Of a DNA stretch of 61,438 bases, positions 1 through 8,853 are shown piece after piece; the stretch's first letter is position 1, and each line of letters starts with the position of its first letter. A program made the translations under genes and the position numbers. The notes beneath the pieces are model-generated. The model had not been told where the DNA came from. It made no database searches and saw only the letters and a program-made list of their open reading frames with translations. This stretch comes from Granulicella sp. S156 (lineage in GTDB: Bacteria; Acidobacteriota; Terriglobia; Terriglobales; Acidobacteriaceae): positions 576,571 to 638,008 of the forward strand of contig NZ_LMUH01000022.1 in assembly GCF_009766105.1 (NCBI RefSeq), given 5' to 3'.

Positions 1-3000
1 AGCTTGAAGACCCAAACCCCGACAATGGGGAAGGACTTCGAAACTCCTGCATCCAGAGTTGTTGCTCGGGGTCCACGCAGATTGTTGCGGCTACCGACCT
101 GGAAACCGATGGGACCTTCGTAGTCATTCACGGCCTGTGTCGGGTTAGCAAAAGCGTAGAGGGTCTGTCCCTTTCCGCCGTTGAGGTGGACGTTCATGTC
201 GGCCTTGTTGCCCGTCAAGATGGCCGCAGCGTTGTTCGCGAAGCCAGCAACGAACGCGTTAGCGCCCGCGAAATAAGGGGTACCCGTATGCCAGGCCGGC
301 AGGCCGCTGATCGACCAGCCGCCTGCAAGCTCATTCACGAGCCATGACGAGGAGCCCCCAAACGTCCTTCCATGGCCAAACGGCAGGTCGTAGGTGACGT
401 AGCCGTTGACCTGGTTGGAGATGTCGAAGTCCGAGTTGCCACGGCAGGAGCGCGGGCGGACGACATCGCAGATGAATCCATAGCCGCCGTAGGCAACCGT
501 GTTTGCGGTGACCGAGACGTTATCGACGGAGTGCGACCAGGTGTAGTTGATGTCGTAGGTCAGACCGAACCCGGAATTCTTGTGCACAGTGACGAGAAGA
601 CCGTTGTAGCTCGAGAAGCCCTTGTTGGTGTAGACGGTGTTTTCAGCGAACTGCGACGCCATACCGATGTTTGCAGGCAGGGCGTATCCACTGGCCAACG
701 TCCCCGGAGTTCCCGCAAGGGAGAAGAGCCAGTCGGCGAAGTCACCGCGCGAGACATAGGGTGCGATGTTTGCAGCGAGCTGCGTGTTGTTGGCATACCC
801 CGCAGCCACGCCGGAACCCGCGCCAAGCACGTTCTCAAACCATGGCTGGGCCGTATAGGCGCACGACTGGGTCCCAGCGGCCTGGCAGGCGCGGGTCTGC
901 CGCACGAGGTTGGAGTATGCCTGCGACATCGTCTGCCCGGAGACCTTGTCCGGGAAGTCGACGAGCTGGGACATATCGGCCTGAGCCATCAGCCTGCGGC
1001 CGAAGCGCCCAACGTAGTCTGCCTTCAGGATGAAGCCCTTCTGGAACTCATGCTGCATGCCAAAGGTCGGCAGAACCGAGAACGGAGTCTTGAAGTGCGG
1101 ATCGACGGTCTCGTTGAACTCGCCATTGAGCAAACCAACAGGGTCGGGGTTGGAGGAGGTGGGGTTATTCACCCACGGATAGTACGGAGGTGTGACTGCA
1201 GGCGCCGACGGCGGGGTCGGGGGGTTGCTGAGACCGCCGAATCGCGACAACGCCTGGAGTGACGCATAGGCATTACCCTGAATGCCGAGATTATCGTTCA
1301 CACTGTTCTTGAAGAGGTAGTTGAACTGGGTCTGCTGATACTGAATGGCGCTGACGACGGTATGGTCGTACACCAGACCGGCGCCTCCACGCCAGACGGT
1401 GTGCTCGTCAAAGGAGGGTGTATACGCGAACGCTACGCGCGGAGCGAAGTCGTGATACTCCGGCGCGTAATAGCTTTGCTGGCCGCCATTCGCTTTTCCA
1501 CCGAGAACATAGGAGATGAGAGGAAGGGCGGTGTTGCCGCTGACTCCATTCGCGGCATCCGTAAGACGCTGGCCGAAGTAGTAGTTGAAGGTCGAGTCTG
1601 AGATGGACTGACTACCGAAGTGCGCGAGCGCTTCGAGACCGTGACGCTCGTAGGGGACCGTATAGTACTGCCAGCGCACGCCGTACGTGAGCGTCAGGTG
1701 CGGCGTGGCCTTCCAGGTGTCGCCGGCATAGATCTCCGTCTCATAGAAGCGGAAGTCCTGATTGGCTCCCGAGCCCTGCGAAAGTGCCTGTCCCTGACTG
1801 TTGTAGTTGTAGGTGGCTGAGGTGCTCGTGTAAGGCGCCAGAGCGAGAGCGTAATCCTGATCGTAGTAGGCCACGGCGTTACCGCTGGTCGCCAGATCTG
1901 CCGGACGCAGGCTGGGTGTGCCCGTGGGCGAGCTGAGGCTGTTTACGAAACCACCAAGGCCCATGCCGGCGCCGTTGTAGTTCAGGATGACGAAGTTGTT
2001 GGGGCTGATGCGCTTGATCTGACCGCCGAGCGTGATGTCGTGACGGCCCTTGGTCCAGGTGAAGTCATCTTTGATCATCAGGATGGGGTAGGTGCGCCCC
2101 TGGGCGTTGCCGCAGCCTGCATAGGGTCCGTCGATGACCGAGCCGCCGCTACCATTTCCGCCGAGGCTGCCGAACTGCGTGTTGCCTTCCGGGTTGTAGG
2201 TGCAGGGGAAGGAGTAATTCTCGTACGTTTCACCGACCTCAAACTGGTTGGTCTTGTTTGAGCCGATGACCCAGGTGTTGATACCGGCCCAGCTATAGCT
2301 TTGGTCGATGTCGGGGAAGGTCTCAGGGTCGCCCGGGAACTGCGGAGAATTCGGAGATTGACGAACACTGTTAGCGCGCGTGAAGTGGCCGACGCCCTCG
2401 AAGCTGACCTTCGGCGTCATCTTATAGTCGACGCGCTGTGTGTAGTTGTCTTCCTTACTCGGAGCAGGGTATGTGAACGTATATCCCGAGGTGTTCAGAC
2501 CATCTCCATAGGAGGAATTGTTCGTCTGCCCAGGGTAGCGGCTGGAGATGAGGCTCAACAATGAACTGTTGAAACCCAGTCCCTTAGGATCGAGACTCGC
2601 AACTTGAGCTGCGGAAAGCGTGTTCGTTCCGCCGTTGGTCGAGTCGTAGGTGACCGTACCGGCGCGGAAGCCTGGGAGAGGGATGGTGCGCGTCGCGCTA
2701 GAGGACTGGGTGATCCGGCTGCCCTGATAGCTGAAGAAGAAGTAGAGCTTGTCCTTGAGCACCGGGCCACCGATCGAACCGCCAAACTGGTTGCGGATCA
2801 GTGGCGTGCGTGGAAGGCCCTCGTTGTTGTAGAACCAGTCATTCGCCTCCATGGCAGTATCACGGTGATATTCATAGAGAGAACCATGAAAGTGGTTCGT
2901 ACCGCCCTTCGTGACCATCTGGAACTGTCCACCGCCGCCCTCACCAGAGCTCGAGAGCTGGCCGGCTACAAGGCCATGGAATTCCTCCACGGAGTCGATC

Positions 3001-3617
3001 GGCGCATTGGCAACGATCGCCTGGAAGTTGCCCGTCTCGTTGTCGTTGACGTCCAGTCCGTCGAGTGTGACGTTCGTCTGGTCGACACGGGCACCGGTGG
3101 TCGCGCCGGTCGATGTGATGCCGGGCAACAACGTAAACAGGGCTGCCGGCGTGTCACGATTCTGCACTGGCAGATCGTTTAGCACCTGCACTTCGACGCT
3201 CGTGCCGATTTGAGCGTCGGTCGTGTTGAGGGTTTCGTTCTGGTTGGCCGCCGAGACTTCGATCGTGTAATTGGCACCTGCCTGGAGCTTGGTGTCCTGT
3301 GTACGCGTGGTATCGACGTTCAGATATAGCCCCGAAATCTCCGTGGCGCTGAAACCCGGGGCCTCGAACTTGATGATATAGCCGGGACCAGGAGGAACAA
3401 GCTTAATCGTATACGCGCCGGCGCTCTCGGTTTTGGCCTTAAGCGTCACGCCGGTCTGGGGATTACGGAGAGTTACATTCACGCCGGGAATGATAGCTCC
3501 GGATGAGTCCGTCACGACGCCGGTAATAGCGGCAGTCCCTTGCTGAGCTTCTGCGGTTAGGGAGAAAAATAATACCAATAGAGAAACGCTGACCACGACG
3601 AAGATTCGACGAAACAT
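1..3617 (-). CDS. TonB-dependent receptor, Oar-like (C-terminus beyond window edge)
   Basis: Outer-membrane beta-barrel receptor of the large Oar-like kind common in Acidobacteriota, expected to import carbohydrates or other large ligands. About 1,205 codons are visible and the frame stays open to position 1, where the last beta strands (TLDAGVSKSFPI) begin, so only a few tens of residues are missing. A signal peptide covers about residues 1-25. A carboxypeptidase-regulatory-like beta-sandwich follows (ITGVVTDSSGAIIPGV, residues about 30-110), then a plug with the sequence VTLDGLDVND, then the barrel with the usual RNQFGGSIGGPV signature. The ATG at 3617 is preceded by GGAGG at 3622-3626. It is divergent from the next receptor. 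The substrate cannot be inferred. Confidence 0.93.
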   Translation of the reverse strand, partial: MFRRIFVVVSVSLLVLFFSLTAEAQQGTAAITGVVTDSSGAIIPGVNVTLRNPQTGVTLKAKTESAGAYTIKLVPPGPGYIIKFEAPGFSATEISGLYLNVDTTRTQDTKLQAGANYTIEVSAANQNETLNTTDAQIGTSVEVQVLNDLPVQNRDTPAALFTLLPGITSTGATTGARVDQTNVTLDGLDVNDNETGNFQAIVANAPIDSVEEFHGLVAGQLSSSGEGGGGQFQMVTKGGTNHFHGSLYEYHRDTAMEANDWFYNNEGLPRTPLIRNQFGGSIGGPVLKDKLYFFFSYQGSRITQSSSATRTIPLPGFRAGTVTYDSTNGGTNTLSAAQVASLDPKGLGFNSSLLSLISSRYPGQTNNSSYGDGLNTSGYTFTYPAPSKEDNYTQRVDYKMTPKVSFEGVGHFTRANSVRQSPNSPQFPGDPETFPDIDQSYSWAGINTWVIGSNKTNQFEVGETYENYSFPCTYNPEGNTQFGSLGGNGSGGSVIDGPYAGCGNAQGRTYPILMIKDDFTWTKGRHDITLGGQIKRISPNNFVILNYNGAGMGLGGFVNSLSSPTGTPSLRPADLATSGNAVAYYDQDYALALAPYTSTSATYNYNSQGQALSQGSGANQDFRFYETEIYAGDTWKATPHLTLTYGVRWQYYTVPYERHGLEALAHFGSQSISDSTFNYYFGQRLTDAANGVSGNTALPLISYVLGGKANGGQQSYYAPEYHDFAPRVAFAYTPSFDEHTVWRGGAGLVYDHTVVSAIQYQQTQFNYLFKNSVNDNLGIQGNAYASLQALSRFGGLSNPPTPPSAPAVTPPYYPWVNNPTSSNPDPVGLLNGEFNETVDPHFKTPFSVLPTFGMQHEFQKGFILKADYVGRFGRRLMAQADMSQLVDFPDKVSGQTMSQAYSNLVRQTRACQAAGTQSCAYTAQPWFENVLGAGSGVAAGYANNTQLAANIAPYVSRGDFADWLFSLAGTPGTLASGYALPANIGMASQFAENTVYTNKGFSSYNGLLVTVHKNSGFGLTYDINYTWSHSVDNVSVTANTVAYGGYGFICDVVRPRSCRGNSDFDISNQVNGYVTYDLPFGHGRTFGGSSSWLVNELAGGWSISGLPAWHTGTPYFAGANAFVAGFANNAAAILTGNKADMNVHLNGGKGQTLYAFANPTQAVNDYEGPIGFQVGSRNNLRGPRATTLDAGVSKSFPIVGVWVFK

Positions 3618-3760
3618 GGATCCTCCAGCTATTCAGTGATTTGCATGTAATTACCCGACTAGCAATTTTCGGACCAAACTTGAGGCAATGCTCTTTTTTT
3701 CGTAAATCCATGAAATATGGAGAATAGAAGTTTCAGTACGTATGTTGACTTGGGACGCCT

Positions 3761-3819
3761 CTATGAAGAAACGTATAACGACATGACGCCGGCGCCTCTT
3801 CTATGAAGAAACGTATAAC
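3761..3819. promoter_or_regulatory. Two 19-bp direct repeats, 40 bp apart, between divergent TonB receptor genes
   Basis: The sequence ctatgaagaaacgtataac occurs perfectly at 3761-3779 and again at 3801-3819. The start-to-start distance of 40 bp is close to four helical turns, which would place two bound proteins on the same DNA face. The repeats lie in the 428-bp region (3618-4045) that holds the promoters of two receptors transcribed away from each other. The rest of that region is AT-rich with no credible gene. A shared activator or repressor site is inferred. Confidence 0.5.
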
Positions 3820-3897
3820 AGCATAATCGCAGAGCATGCTGACCAATGTAGCTACCGTTACGCGGGATTAGCCCTGTTTTATCAATAGGATATCGAC

Positions 3898-3920
3898 ACG
3901 TTAGAAGACCGTCCTAACGT
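3898..3920. promoter_or_regulatory. Inverted repeat ahead of the rightward TonB receptor
   Basis: Perfect 7-bp arms acgttag and ctaacgt are separated by nine bases, about 125 bp upstream of the start codon at 4046. The form suits a dimeric repressor site or a weak hairpin in a leader. No U-run follows, so it is not a terminator. Confidence 0.3.
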
Positions 3921-4045
3921 TGCCAACGATAAGAACCAGCAATTAGGGTTGTTCGCGTTATTCAAACCTATCCATTTTGGTCGCCCAAAAAACGAACGTA
4001 GCCGCTTTGTATTTTTTTTGAGACCCAAAGAAAAGAGCCGCAATT

Positions 4046-7000
4046 ATGCCGAGAAGATCACAGGGTGCCATAGCCCCAATCAAAGATTCGAAAAAGGGCC
4101 ATATCGGCCATCTACTGCGAGGAATCGTGCTCGTTCTCTGGCTGTGCCTTCCGGGAGGGGCCGGGGTTGTTTACGGCCAGGGCATTAATAGTCAGCAGAT
4201 TACCGGAGTTGTTTCCGACAGCACAGGCGCTCTCATCGCCAACGCTTCGGTCACAGTGACGAATACGGGTACGGGTATTTCGCAAGCGGTGAAGTCTAAC
4301 GCGAGCGGCCGATATACCGTGCTTGATATTCCAGTCGGCATCTACTACGTTACGGCGACTGCGGCAGGTTTCAAGACAGCTGCGATCCAGGGGATTCATG
4401 TGGATGTCGGCAGCGTTCCGAGTGTTGCTGTGACCCTGGAGATCGGCAGCGAAAGCCAGACGGTGACCGTCAGCGCCAACTCGCTCCGGCTGGATACGAC
4501 GAGCAGCGAGATCGGCCCCCTGATTACGAGTAAGGAGGCAACGCAGATTCAATTGAATGGACGCAACTATATCCAGCTTCTTTCCCTCTCGCCAGGAGTC
4601 TCCTTCAACGACGCCAGCGGTTTCGACCTGTTCGGAACGTTTGGGGTCGATGGCAGCGATCAATCTGTGAATGGAGTTCGCACGGACTCCTATAACTTCT
4701 TTATCGACGGTGTGGATAACAAGGACAACGGCGGCGGCGGCAATAACTATGTGAACATCTCACCCGACGCCCTTGAGGAATTTCGAGCGGCGGCCTCCAG
4801 CTATGACGCCGGCTATGGCGGTAGCGCGGGGTCGAGCGTGAATGCGGCGATCAAGAGCGGCACGACTGCCTTCCACGGTGTGGCATATGAATTTCTGCGC
4901 AATCGCTCGCTGGAAGGGTATGCCTTTCAGCCGGTTGGCACTGTCACACCAATCAAGCCGCCATTCACGTATAACGATTTCGGATGGACGCTCGGAGGCC
5001 CGATCTATATCCCGGGGCACTTCAACAAGAACAAAAACAAACTGTTCTTCTTTGGTGGGATGGAGTTCAAGAGGAAACGGACATCGAGCATCCAATCCTT
5101 CAACGTGCCGAGTGTGGCCCAGAAGAACGGCAACTTCTCTGAGTCTCCCGCTTCGGAGTGGCCGATCAATCCGGCAACAAACCTGCCGTTTCCCGGTGGA
5201 ATCATCCCGGCGTGTACGGCCACTGTGACAACTGGCTGTATCGAGGCAAATGGCCACGCTCTTGTTAACCTGGAACCCAGCCCGAACTCCAGCCAGTTTT
5301 ACAACTTTCTCTCCGCATCGCCACTCAATACGCAGGAATACCTGATCAAAATCAACTATCAGATCAATGATAAGAACCTGATAACAGGAGATTGGGTCCA
5401 CGACTATTACACGGCCTTGCAGAATACCAACTCCATGATTCAATACACGTCTCAACTGCCTGGACTGATCTCGTCAATGCAATGGACACATACGTTCAGC
5501 CCCTCGATGGTCAATACGTTGACGGGCTCGTTTTCAGGAAACGTCATCAATCAGAACTGCTGTCTTTCTCCCAACACCGCACTGGGCCTCAAGGACCTGA
5601 CTCGCTCCGGAAACGGAATGACCTACTCGACGCTCTATAACGCCTCACCCGATATTCCATCCCTGAATATCGAAGGACTGTCTGGTTTGAGTGCAACAGC
5701 GCAGCAATGGAATAACTATGCTCGCGTCTACGCTGCGAAGGATGATCTTTCAAAGATCATCGGAAACCACAATATACGGGCAGGAGCCTACCTCTGGCGA
5801 AGCCGTAAGAACCAGACTTCGGTGCCTGCGATCAACGGTGGTTTTACCTTCACCGGGAACAACGATCAGACGGGACAGCTATCGACCAACCAGGCAGTTG
5901 CAAATGCTCTGATGGGAAACTTTAGTTCTTATCAGGAGGGGAGCGCTGTCGAACAGGTGTGGGCCAGGTTTACGCAACTGGAGTTTTATGGACAAGACGA
6001 CTGGCAGGCGACCCGGCATCTTGCGTTGAACCTTGGACTGCGCTGGCAGTATATGGAACCGCAATACAGCGCGCTGAATAATACAGCCAGCTTTCTGCCT
6101 GAATATTATTCAGCAGCAAATGCGGCAACCGTGAATGCCAACGGAGTCATCACGAGCAATCCATATCCCTATAACGGTCTCGTACTTCCAGGGTCCGGTT
6201 TCCCCTCGCAGGCGAAGGGACGCGTTCCCGATATTAACAATCCCGCAGTGCTTGCGCTCTTCCATGGGCTGCCTCGAGGGTTGTCCAACACGTATTGGAA
6301 TACGTGGGAGCCGAGAATTGGCTTTGCGTACGATATAGGCGGAAACCAGCGTACGGTGGTGCGTGGCGGCTATGGCATCTCCTACGAACGGTTGGAAGGA
6401 AACTTCATCTTTGGCGCCGTCTCGCAGCTTCCCTTCGTGAATACTTCCAATGTTCTTAATGGGAACATAAGCAATATTGCCGCAGGAAGTGCACCGGCAG
6501 CCTATCCCACGACCATTGGGAATTCGCATACGCTCAATCTTCAGCCGCCGCGCATCATGAATTGGAGCTTTGGCATTCAGCAGCAGTTCTGGGCCGACAC
6601 CATCTTTGAGCTCAACTATGTCGGCTCAAGTTCGCCGAACCTGGTGTGGGCCGCCGATATAAACCAACTGCCGGCGGGAACGATGCAGGCAAATCCGAAC
6701 GTTGCCCCTACTTCGCTGATGCCTTTCCGCGGCTACCAGGATATCTATCAGACAGAGAACGGCTCGATCTCTAACTACCAGTCGCTGCAGGCAGAGTTGA
6801 AGAAGCGAATGCACGGAGGCGGTCTGCTGAATGTGGCCTATACATGGTCGAAGTGCTTGACAGATGCCAACACCTTTAACGCGACGCCACAGGACAGCAC
6901 GAATCTGCGGGGCGACTACGGTCCATGTAACTTCAACCAACCTCAGATTCTGTCCATCAGCTATGTCTATCCGCTTCCCTTCTGGCAGGAAGGGTCTGGA

Positions 7001-7459
7001 TGGTACAAGACGGCGTTCGGCCGCTGGCAGATCTCCGGCATTACGGGAGTTCACTCTGGATTGCCAATCAATGTATCGCAGCCAGGAGGCACGGACCAGT
7101 CTGGGGATGGCCTGATCAATGTGTCGGAGCGACCCGACCTGGTAGGGAACCCGATCGAAAAGCACGGATTGCAGTATCTCAATCCGGCAGCGTTTGCGTT
7201 GCCCGCGCCGGGCACGTTTGGGAACCTGCAACACTACGGTGTCAAGGGACCTCTCTATGACAACTGGGATATGTCCCTCCAAAAGACATTTCCACTCTTT
7301 AGGGATTTCGCACTCGATTTCCGTGCCGAGATGTTCAACCTCCCGAACCATCTTTCTGCGTGGACGGTGGACAGCACCACGAGCGATCCGACCTTCGGTG
7401 TAGTAACCGGCACAACCGATCCGAGAACCGTGGAGTTCGCACTCAAACTCCATTTCTAA
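4046..7459 (+). CDS. TonB-dependent receptor, Oar-like
   Basis: Large outer-membrane receptor of 1,137 residues. A hydrophobic export signal lies at about residues 27-46 (GIVLVLWLCLPGG) behind a positively charged 20-residue extension. The mature part starts with a carboxypeptidase-regulatory-like domain (ITGVVSDSTGALIANAS), followed by a plug (IQLNGRNYIQLLSLSPGV, FFIDGVDNKDN) and a long barrel ending in EFALKLHF, whose terminal aromatic residue is typical of BAM substrates. The ATG at 4046 lacks a strong Shine-Dalgarno; an in-frame GTG closer to the signal core is possible. The gene has its own terminator and stands alone on this strand. Confidence 0.93.
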   Translation: MPRRSQGAIAPIKDSKKGHIGHLLRGIVLVLWLCLPGGAGVVYGQGINSQQITGVVSDSTGALIANASVTVTNTGTGISQAVKSNASGRYTVLDIPVGIYYVTATAAGFKTAAIQGIHVDVGSVPSVAVTLEIGSESQTVTVSANSLRLDTTSSEIGPLITSKEATQIQLNGRNYIQLLSLSPGVSFNDASGFDLFGTFGVDGSDQSVNGVRTDSYNFFIDGVDNKDNGGGGNNYVNISPDALEEFRAAASSYDAGYGGSAGSSVNAAIKSGTTAFHGVAYEFLRNRSLEGYAFQPVGTVTPIKPPFTYNDFGWTLGGPIYIPGHFNKNKNKLFFFGGMEFKRKRTSSIQSFNVPSVAQKNGNFSESPASEWPINPATNLPFPGGIIPACTATVTTGCIEANGHALVNLEPSPNSSQFYNFLSASPLNTQEYLIKINYQINDKNLITGDWVHDYYTALQNTNSMIQYTSQLPGLISSMQWTHTFSPSMVNTLTGSFSGNVINQNCCLSPNTALGLKDLTRSGNGMTYSTLYNASPDIPSLNIEGLSGLSATAQQWNNYARVYAAKDDLSKIIGNHNIRAGAYLWRSRKNQTSVPAINGGFTFTGNNDQTGQLSTNQAVANALMGNFSSYQEGSAVEQVWARFTQLEFYGQDDWQATRHLALNLGLRWQYMEPQYSALNNTASFLPEYYSAANAATVNANGVITSNPYPYNGLVLPGSGFPSQAKGRVPDINNPAVLALFHGLPRGLSNTYWNTWEPRIGFAYDIGGNQRTVVRGGYGISYERLEGNFIFGAVSQLPFVNTSNVLNGNISNIAAGSAPAAYPTTIGNSHTLNLQPPRIMNWSFGIQQQFWADTIFELNYVGSSSPNLVWAADINQLPAGTMQANPNVAPTSLMPFRGYQDIYQTENGSISNYQSLQAELKKRMHGGGLLNVAYTWSKCLTDANTFNATPQDSTNLRGDYGPCNFNQPQILSISYVYPLPFWQEGSGWYKTAFGRWQISGITGVHSGLPINVSQPGGTDQSGDGLINVSERPDLVGNPIEKHGLQYLNPAAFALPAPGTFGNLQHYGVKGPLYDNWDMSLQKTFPLFRDFALDFRAEMFNLPNHLSAWTVDSTTSDPTFGVVTGTTDPRTVEFALKLHF

Positions 7460-7478
7460 CCAGGCGGAAATAAACTGG

Positions 7479-7520
7479 CTTGTCCCGGAGAGCTCGACTG
7501 CCTTCCGGGACAAGTTTTTT
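7479..7520 (+). terminator. Rho-independent terminator
   Basis: A perfect 11-bp stem (cttgtcccgga at 7479-7489 with tccgggacaag at 7504-7514) is followed by a run of T at 7515-7520, starting 20 bp after the receptor stop codon. Confidence 0.9.
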
Positions 7521-7639
7521 AATCCAAGCGGGGCGAGTCGAATCGTCACTTCAGGCAGATTCCACGGATTTATTGAGGATTGACCAATGAAAGCCGGAGA
7601 GTGAGAAAATTTCGTTATGACTATGTGGAAAGTTACTCA

Positions 7640-8371
7640 ATGAGCGCAAAGGGCAAGCTGATCCGCGGAATCTGCTTCATCATCACCTTGGCGCTCTTAG
7701 GATACGGCCTCAGATTGGCTCTCTGGGCCTCTCCGCCCGATGCGGAGCAGGCCAACATGATTCGGGCTTTTTACTATCATTTTCCAAACTGGATTGGCGC
7801 TTCGATATTCCTTCCTCTGAATTTAGCGGCGTCAGTCGCGTACCTGCTCCTTCGGCAAAAGTATGCTGAGGCTTCTATGAAAGCAGACGCACTGGCTCTT
7901 GCCACAGCGGAGATGGGCGTCCTATATTGCACCCTTGGTCTTGTGTCGGGTTCTCTCTGGGGAAGGGAGGTGTGGGGTATTTGGTGGACGTGGGACGCGC
8001 GCCTGACAACCACTCTTATGCTATGGACTATCTACATCAGCTATTTGTTTGTGCGCCATGTGAGTTCTGGTTCTACTCGCGCGACCACTTGTGCTGTCCT
8101 GGCAATCTTCGGGTTTTGCGATATTCCCATCGTTTACATGTCGACCCGCTGGTGGCGCACCCAGCATCCCGCTCCCGTGTTTGGAGGCGAAGGTTCAATC
8201 GCTCCCAGCATTGCTCGGCCTGTCTGGTGGAATGTGCTCGCCTGGGTCGCGTGGGGTCTTCTGATTGCCAGCATCCGCTATGCTGCAGAGTTGCGTCGCC
8301 AACAGAATCAAAAAGAAGAGGCGCTGAACATCAGTCTCTCAACAGAAGTTCAGGGGTTGCAACATGTTTAA
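7640..8371 (+). CDS. ccmC: CcmC-like heme handling protein of cytochrome c maturation
   Basis: Multi-spanning membrane protein of about 243 residues in the heme-handling protein superfamily. The tryptophan-rich signature appears as WGIWWTWDARLT at about residues 115-126, between hydrophobic helices. Candidate heme-ligand histidines flank it in YYHFPNW and RTQHPAPVF, as in CcmC. In System I maturation CcmC helps load heme onto CcmE. I prefer the ATG at 7640 because it begins just before the first helix and has GGAAAG upstream; an in-frame ATG at 7580 would add 20 charged residues. The 3' end overlaps the next gene by 8 bp. No other ccm gene lies nearby. Confidence 0.85.
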   Translation: MSAKGKLIRGICFIITLALLGYGLRLALWASPPDAEQANMIRAFYYHFPNWIGASIFLPLNLAASVAYLLLRQKYAEASMKADALALATAEMGVLYCTLGLVSGSLWGREVWGIWWTWDARLTTTLMLWTIYISYLFVRHVSSGSTRATTCAVLAIFGFCDIPIVYMSTRWWRTQHPAPVFGGEGSIAPSIARPVWWNVLAWVAWGLLIASIRYAAELRRQQNQKEEALNISLSTEVQGLQHV

Positions 8372-8549
8372 TATCTTGTTGGTTTTCCTGCCCAAGATCT
8401 TTCCGTACGATCCAACAATCGACACCCCCTTGGGTCATCGAAACCTCGTCCTGATTTACATACTGACGTGGGGCTTGCAATTTGGTTATGCGGCCTACAC
8501 TCTCTACACGTGGCGAATAGCTAACAGACAAACGCAACTCAACAAATAA
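8364..8549 (+). CDS. ccmD: CcmD-like single-span membrane protein
   Basis: A 61-residue protein with one hydrophobic helix at about residues 28-47 (LVLIYILTWGLQFGYAAYTL) followed by a basic tail (WRIANRQTQLNK). This layout, and the position directly after ccmC with an 8-bp overlap, fit CcmD, the small subunit that works with CcmC and CcmE in heme delivery. CcmD proteins are too short and variable for firm naming, so the call rests mainly on context. Confidence 0.65.
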   Translation: MFNILLVFLPKIFPYDPTIDTPLGHRNLVLIYILTWGLQFGYAAYTLYTWRIANRQTQLNK

Positions 8550-8813
8550 TGGGACATCAGTAACCACTTTGGATTTCGCGTGAGAGGATAGTGCGCTCGT
8601 AGCCGGATCACGCGCGCTATCGTTGGTAATTGAATCTGCCACGTAACGTGATCTCCCCTTCTAGCTATAAACAAGTCATATGTTTATGACGAATGATTTG
8701 TCACTTGTCCCATAACAGACTGTTCTTAGATTTATGCTGATGTATTCAAACCAAGCATATCTCCAGACAGACCCGCAGCAGAAAACGAAGCAGGTCACAT
8801 AGAAGTGATCGCA
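8550..8813. other. Intergenic region with two short palindromes and one half of a distant direct repeat
   Basis: No credible gene. The region holds cacgtaacgtg at 8640-8650 and a perfect inverted repeat gtcata/tatgac at 8675-8690. A 14-nt sequence at 8625-8638 recurs at 10955-10968 on the far side of the blaI-M56 pair. There is no obvious terminator for the ccm genes. Confidence 0.4.
8625..8638 (+). repeat. Direct repeat, left copy (ggtaattgaatctg)
   Basis: Identical 14-nt copies at 8625-8638 and 10955-10968, in the same orientation, bracket the blaI-M56 module. The bases that follow are also related: cacgtaacgtg here and tacttacgtg at the right copy. Confidence 0.45.
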
Positions 8814-8840
8814 GCGAGGCGCTCTCCTAGAGCGCCTCGC
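8814..8840 (-). terminator. Terminator-like hairpin after the M56 gene
   Basis: A perfect 12-bp GC-rich stem (gcgaggcgctct at 8814-8825 with agagcgcctcgc at 8829-8840) with a 3-nt loop, 14 bp downstream of the M56 stop codon. There is no U-run on either side, so factor-independent termination is uncertain, but the strength and position suggest a 3'-end function. Confidence 0.55.
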
Positions 8841-8853
8841 CGGGCTGATCCGT

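Noticed and set aside
3763..3826. Two seven-codon frames beginning MKKRIT, one in each copy of the repeated box
   Set aside because: They follow from the repeat itself; neither has a ribosome binding site, and the peptides are too short to support.
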